Shown one piece after another: positions 60,031-64,000 of a DNA stretch of 64,000 bases. A model generated the notes under the pieces. It worked only from the letters and a program-made list of their open reading frames with translations, was not told the origin of the DNA and did no database searches. The translations under genes were made by a program, and so were the position numbers. Every line of letters starts with the position of its first letter. The first letter of the stretch is position 1. The DNA comes from Chryseobacterium indoltheticum. GTDB taxonomy: Bacteria; Bacteroidota; Bacteroidia; Flavobacteriales; Weeksellaceae. Location of the stretch: positions 1,612,001 through 1,676,000 of the forward strand of contig NZ_CP033929.1 of the NCBI RefSeq assembly GCF_003815915.1, in the 5' to 3' direction.

Positions 60031-60495
60031 TTAATCTTCTTTACTTTTGTAATGTTCAATATTATTAAATTGATGATATGAAGTTCTCAAGCTGTGAAGT
60101 TGATCAGCAATTACTGATGAACTTTCAGGACATAAGTCTCCACTTTTTAAGGCGTCTTCATAAGCTGCAATGGCATGTTTTTCTCCGAAAACTACGTTTT
60201 GTAAAGTTTCCTGATCATTGTTGGTGACGGGAAGAGAATTTTTAATATCAATCCAAGCTCTATGGAGACTTGCTGCAACAGAACCGCTGTCTGAAGGATT
60301 TCCGCCTCGTTCTGTGATGAGATTAATGATTTCATTCTTCATAATTTTTGATTGTGAAATCATCTTGTCATATTCTCCTTTTAAATCAGAATAACTTTCC
60401 CAAACTTTTCCTTCCACACTTTCGAAACCTTTAATTCGGTCATTGGTAATCTGTAATAAATCATTCAATACCGATATTGTTTTTGAATTTTCCAT
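60031..60495 (-). CDS. PA2169-type four-helix-bundle protein (DUF2383)
   Basis: This 154-residue protein of the PA2169/DUF2383 family is a ferritin-like four-helix bundle. Recognisable parts are SVLNDLLQITNDRIKGFE near residue 9, DLKGEYDKMISQSKIMKNEI near 33, GSVAASLHRAWIDIKNSL near 71 and GEKHAIAAYEDALKSGDL near 107, with family-specific Glu/His spacing. The family is associated with stress and starvation islands but its activity is not established. Confidence 0.85.
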   Translation of the reverse strand: MENSKTISVLNDLLQITNDRIKGFESVEGKVWESYSDLKGEYDKMISQSKIMKNEIINLITERGGNPSDSGSVAASLHRAWIDIKNSLPVTNNDQETLQNVVFGEKHAIAAYEDALKSGDLCPESSSVIADQLHSLRTSYHQFNNIEHYKSKED

Positions 60496-60883
60496 AATAT
60501 TTTTTTAGTGAAGATTAAACAAAAAATATGCCCTCATAAAACATGTGGTAGTATTGATTTTAAATAAAAAAATTGCCTGCAAAACAGACAATTTAAAAAT
60601 CATAATAATATGTGATACGAAGCGGTGTATTACGGTTTATTGAATTGTTATGCCATGCATATAATATATGGTATCTATTATTGAAAATAAATTTCTTACT
60701 TAATTTTTTAAAACTAAATATTACGTTTATTTTACTAATCATAAACTTTTGTAATGAATAAGTCTACTTTTATGCTTGATAAAAGTAAAGACTTAATGCA
60801 AAATCTGCTTCGCCATAATGCCGAGAGAATGTTTTATCGACATAAAATGCTTACAACAATGTCTATCAATGCTCCATCTAAAA
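60496..60883. other. AT-rich region before the catalase remnant
   Basis: About 390 bases. A frame from the ATG at 60754 encodes [19 protein letters not shown] and continues to a TGA at 60897, with a coding-like appearance but no recognised family. It may be the 5' remnant of the gene whose catalase part follows. Confidence 0.4.
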
Positions 60884-61151
60884 AAATTCGGGGGTGACCC
60901 CGGTTTTCGCAAAAGAGATCTTTGGGAAACTATTGAAAATAGCGATTTTCTTGAATCGGAACTTGGCGTACAGATTGGTTCTGAAGAAAATGAGCACGAT
61001 TTTGATTTTGATCTTTTAGATTCTACCAAAAATGATTCCTGAAGAATTAGTTCCTGTAGAAGCTTTAGGAACTTTAACACTCAATAGAAACCCCTATAAC
61101 TTTTTTGCTGAAACAGAGCAGATCGCATTTCATCCCGGACACATTTATTAA
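60884..61151 (+). pseudogene. Catalase remnant
   Basis: Two frames together give an internal catalase segment. The first reads [17 protein letters not shown] and then [22 protein letters not shown]. After a one-base shift near 61028-61033 the second reads [20 protein letters not shown], then [15 protein letters not shown] before a stop. This is the conserved block after the haem-binding core of catalases (PEELVPV, [14 protein letters not shown] and AFHPGHIVPG in intact enzymes). Both ends of the gene are missing, so it is a decayed piece. Confidence 0.85.
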
Positions 61152-61260
61152 AGCAAACAGTCGTTACGATAAACTTTTTGTCCCTGCCCCTGCTGTTGTG
61201 AATATTCCTCTGCGCATGCGTATCATTGATATGGATCTACAGGGAGATGGATTTTATTAA
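61141..61260 (+). pseudogene. Unidentified gene fragment joined to the catalase remnant
   Basis: A frame overlapping the end of the catalase piece reads [20 protein letters not shown], followed by NIPLRMRIIDMDLQGDGFY and a stop at 61260. It is coding-like but I cannot name the protein. The frame join suggests that a deletion fused two old genes here. Confidence 0.5.
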
Positions 61261-61474
61261 TGACATACGGGTAAGTTAAAAAATAAAATTTTAGTTATCA
61301 TTATCATTACTTGTTAACGAGCAATTTGCTGAATAATTTGCTGAATTAAGGTTTTATATAAAATTAAAATGTAGATTACATTATCTAGTTTTTGGTTCGG
61401 ATTAATTATTATTTTTGGTTTGCAATTTGATGTCAAGAATATACTAAGTAATTAACCACCAAAATTGTAATATT

Positions 61475-62071
61475 ATGCTTATTTGTGAAGAACTTTTACT
61501 AAAGTACGGAGGAATTTGTGAAGAGTATAAAGTAAATGATGAAATATTTATTGAAGGTAGCGTTTCAAAATACTACTTTCAGATACGCAGCGGTGTTGTA
61601 GAGATCAATAATTATGATGAAAGCGGAAAAGAATTTACCCAACACATATTGTTTAATGGGCAAAGTATTGGGGAATCATTTCTTATAGGTGATATGTCTT
61701 ACACCGTCAATGCAGTCGCTAAAAGCAAATGTACGATCATCAAAATTTTGAAGCCTGCATTTGTGAAAATGCTTGATGAAAACCCTGAAGTATCATCGCA
61801 ACTATTTAAGCAAATTGCCTATAGGCTTTCCGATAAATATTATATGCTATTTACTCTGATTTCCCAGAATCCGGAATCAAAAATTGAAAGCATACTTCAA
61901 TATCTGAAAAAAAATTCGGATTATAATCAACCTTTTTCTTATGAGGTACCTCTTACACGCAAGCAAATTGCTAATCTTACCGGATTACGGGTTGAGACGG
62001 TGATTCGTACCGTCAAAAAACTGGAAAGAAACAATAAATTAAGGATTAGAGAAAAAAGAATTTTTTGCTGA
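61475..62071 (+). CDS. Crp/Fnr-family transcriptional regulator
   Basis: This 198-residue regulator has a cyclic-nucleotide-binding-like beta-barrel at residues 10-120 (DEIFIEGSVSKYYFQIRSGVVEI and GQSIGESFLIGDMSYTVNAVAKS) and a C-terminal winged helix at about 150-198 (PLTRKQIANLTGLRVETVIRTVKKLERNNKL). No iron-sulfur Cys cluster of the FNR type is visible. It lies next to stress genes and a decayed catalase; it may control genes of this region, but the binding site is unknown. Confidence 0.88.
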   Translation: MLICEELLLKYGGICEEYKVNDEIFIEGSVSKYYFQIRSGVVEINNYDESGKEFTQHILFNGQSIGESFLIGDMSYTVNAVAKSKCTIIKILKPAFVKMLDENPEVSSQLFKQIAYRLSDKYYMLFTLISQNPESKIESILQYLKKNSDYNQPFSYEVPLTRKQIANLTGLRVETVIRTVKKLERNNKLRIREKRIFC

Positions 62072-62693
62072 TATTTTTAGGTGAAATTTAACACAATTTG
62101 GGCCACAAGCTTTCTATTAATTAATAATATGGAATTAAATCATGATGGACGATATATTTTTTAATGATCTGAGGAAAAAATTTTATTCGGAAAATAGACA
62201 GAAGCGATACACTGAGGATATTTTAGGATTTAAAAAATGATTGATGAAAATTAAGGCCGAGTAAAATCTCATTCAATTCTAGATTCCGATTGGAAGGCGC
62301 TCAGCGAGGTAGAAGTACTGAAAGTGTCATCAGTATTTTCATTATTCATATAAACAGGTATGCCAACGGATATTCGCATACTTCAATAGCCGTATCTAAG
62401 TTCTCAACGCATGGCGATTTCGTTTATCTTATTAACATTCAAGCCTTTGGGAAAATGAAGATAATCGAGCTTATCAGTATGAATGTTCATGATGACTCAG
62501 ATGGCGTGCAAGTAATTTCCAGACTTCAATCTAACGGGTAGGTAGCTATAGTCTGTGACACCTTCGTTGATTTATAAAATACCATCAAAATATCTTCGGA
62601 AGGTAATCAAGATTTTTTACTCTGGGATTGGCGTGTTCGCAAAGTTTCCGGAGGATGTGGATGTTTTTTGTTGGATGATTTAACTTTAAAATA
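62072..62693. other. Decayed gene region
   Basis: About 620 bases with broken coding-like frames. A 32-codon ORF at 62142-62240 ends YTEDILGFKK. A frame from about 62290 (RYANGYSHTSIAVSKFSTHG) stops at 62541 but continues after the stop in the same frame with VAIVCDTFVDL. Near the end is EGNQDFLLWDWRVRKVSGGCG and a stop at 62697. None is a recognised family. This looks like the remains of one or more genes. Confidence 0.45.
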
Positions 62694-63512
62694 TTAGTTC
62701 CTATTAACAAGAATAGGATTAAGTCTAGCTACTTTTTCGATACCCCATTCAAAATACTGTTTTTCTTCTTCATCAAATAAATTGTTTGATTCAAGATAAG
62801 CTTTCCGCTCAGTTAAATAATTTTCCATCTTTTTTGCTCTGTCATATGATTCAGCATCAATAATTAATTGGTTTAATTTTTCCTGTTCTTTTTCTATCTC
62901 TCTTTTCTTCTCTTGCTCTAGTTCTCTTATAATCGCATCCTTGCGCCATCTTTCCTCCAACTGCAAGTGATATTCTCGCGAATATTCTGCGAATAACTCT
63001 GTATAGGCGACGACTCTGATCAACTTTTCTTCGAGAGGAGAATAGGATGTGTCTTTCCATTCTTTGCGATTCCATGTGTCTTCGTAGATCTGAACACATA
63101 ACACATCTGTCATCACAAAATCTCTTGATCTGTATGATCCGTTATCATTATCCTGATATTTCCCAATATTCCTCATACTGATATGAATTTCACGTCCGGA
63201 CATCAGAATAACATCATGACCATTAATATCCTTTGTAAATAAGTGTCCTCTGTACTCGAAGAGCTTTACCAATAAGTCAACTATGTTTAATGCTCTTGAT
63301 AAAGATTTTTTGTCAATTGATAAATGAAAAACTATGTTGTCTTTTGATTTTCTTTCCCAATAATGATTAGATGATTCAAACCAATTCTTGGTATTGGCAG
63401 TGATTTCGTGAGGAGATGTCAGTCTTTTGGAAATTGAAATCGGAGCTTTCTTATCACATTCAATTGCTTTTATTCGATCTTCAACTTCCTGTTTAGGTAT
63501 GGCTGTTAGCAT
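62694..63512 (-). CDS. Genomic-island hypothetical protein, probably N-truncated
   Basis: This 272-residue protein has ISISKRLTSPHEITANTKNWFES at the start, SLSRALNIVDLLVKLFEYRGHLF near residue 70, DVILMSGREIHISMRNIGKY near 102 and a long charged coiled-coil (LEQEKKREIEKEQEKLNQLII) after 195. The blocks resemble a protein family found in mobile islands, whose full members begin with an extra helix-turn-helix of about 100 residues. No such region is encoded upstream here, so this copy seems N-terminally truncated. The function is unknown. Confidence 0.55.
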   Translation of the reverse strand: MLTAIPKQEVEDRIKAIECDKKAPISISKRLTSPHEITANTKNWFESSNHYWERKSKDNIVFHLSIDKKSLSRALNIVDLLVKLFEYRGHLFTKDINGHDVILMSGREIHISMRNIGKYQDNDNGSYRSRDFVMTDVLCVQIYEDTWNRKEWKDTSYSPLEEKLIRVVAYTELFAEYSREYHLQLEERWRKDAIIRELEQEKKREIEKEQEKLNQLIIDAESYDRAKKMENYLTERKAYLESNNLFDEEEKQYFEWGIEKVARLNPILVNRN

Positions 63513-63846
63513 TGTGAAATTTATAGTAATTAAAGATAATTATTTTTAGAAGATGCATTTCAGGGTTTGGATATTTTAGGGTGAAAATCAGTCTACTCAA
63601 AAAAGATGTAGATAATATAATTCAAATAATGGCTAGTTGTTCATTTCATTTAATTTTGTCTTCGATGTTCGGTATATAGTTAGTTTAAATAATAAATTCA
63701 ATTAAAAACGTTTGAAGCGTGATACCTTTTAATTCTCATACTAGTTATCAATCTTTTTCATAACTATTTAAACTTTACTTGTTTACTTGTATTGTGTATG
63801 TTGTTTTTCATGTTGACTTTTGTCCTGTCAAATCAATAATGAATTT
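63513..63846. other. AT-rich region upstream of the HTH gene
   Basis: About 330 bases lacking ORFs. It is the control region for the gene starting at 63847 and the truncated upstream side of the island protein; no clear promoter or att-like repeat was seen. Confidence 0.45.
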
Positions 63847-64000
63847 ATGGAAAACGACATTATTATCCAGAAACTAAATCGTATTGAGAAGTTTATTTTC
63901 GGTTTAAAAGAAATTTTAAATGTAGAGGAGCTATCGGATTACACCGGCTTCACCAGGTCTTACATTTACAAGTTGGTACATACATCTCAAATTCCCTATT
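63847..64000 (+). CDS. Helix-turn-helix protein, excisionase-like (5' end only)
   Basis: The first 51 codons are visible before the window ends. After a helical start (MENDIIIQKLNRIEKFIFG), LNVEELSDYTGFTRSYIYKLVHTSQIP is the winged/MerR-like helix-turn-helix seen in Bacteroidota excisionase (DNA-binding) proteins of mobilisable islands. It suggests that an integrated element continues past the window. Confidence 0.75.
   Translation, partial: MENDIIIQKLNRIEKFIFGLKEILNVEELSDYTGFTRSYIYKLVHTSQIPY

Noticed and set aside
1..64000. CRISPR array, rRNA operon, replication origin or prophage
   Set aside because: No array of regularly spaced repeats, no rRNA-like text, no dnaA-type box cluster and no run of phage structural genes was seen in the window.

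Overview
The window looks like a chromosomal segment of a flavobacterium of the Chryseobacterium/Elizabethkingia type (Bacteroidota, Weeksellaceae). The evidence is AT-rich DNA, several genes with the Bacteroidota promoter pattern TTG then TAnnTTTG, a SusC/SusD pair, a GLPGLI-family protein, two proteins with type IX secretion (T9SS) sorting tails, and IS families common in this group (ISAon1-like and IS982-like). The genus is inferred from overall protein character, not from a search.

Layout. 0.1-6.2 kb: a SusC-SusD-metallophosphoesterase operon, probably for uptake of a phosphate ester. 6.3-9.7 kb: an SDR, prmA and two small hypothetical genes. 9.7-11.1 kb: a decayed ISAon1-like element. 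11.1-14.4 kb: two near-identical tRNA blocks (Arg-TCT, a degenerate tRNA-like sequence, Pro-TGG; the second block adds Ser-GCT) flanking a divergent AraC regulator and MFS exporter. 14.5-22.1 kb: a cell-wall amidase, aspA, and a surface-glycan group (two glycosyltransferases, a flippase, an FkbM methyltransferase). 22.4-26.2 kb: a DEAD-box helicase and a DUF47/PiT phosphate transport pair.

26.2-29.5 kb is the most unusual region. A ~540 bp block holding a terminator, a small XRE regulator and its control region occurs twice as a direct repeat, each copy followed by a gene for a small secreted protein. Both XRE copies are one base short of the same 112-codon frame, but in different homopolymer runs (A7 in one, T7 in the other). 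Each copy also keeps a perfect 8-bp inverted repeat and a TTTCGCGAAA palindrome in its control region. This may be a phase-variable or decaying regulator-effector cassette; the second copy leads into a Cys-containing secreted peptide and a GLPGLI protein.

29.5-43.9 kb is mostly housekeeping: polyprenyl synthetase, GSCFA, DUF4269, TatD, a membrane protein with an IS982 element placed exactly at its stop codon, RhlE-type helicase, Obg, Adk, Hpt, then a two-component system next to an LTA-synthase-like phosphotransferase. 44.4-48.6 kb: two secreted T9SS proteins, one built of delta-60 repeats. 48.7-60.5 kb: an accessory stress-type island with a KGG-motif protein plus a YciE/YciF-type ferritin-like protein (compare enterobacterial yciGFE), two SDRs, a FAD/Rieske oxidoreductase, a DUF6766 membrane protein, CcoG, a CinA-type amidohydrolase and a PA2169-type four-helix protein. 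60.5-64.0 kb: decaying DNA with a catalase remnant, a Crp/Fnr regulator, unidentified gene remains, an apparently N-truncated island protein and, at the edge, the start of a helix-turn-helix (excisionase-like) gene that probably belongs to a mobile element continuing outside the window.

No CRISPR array, rRNA or replication origin was seen.
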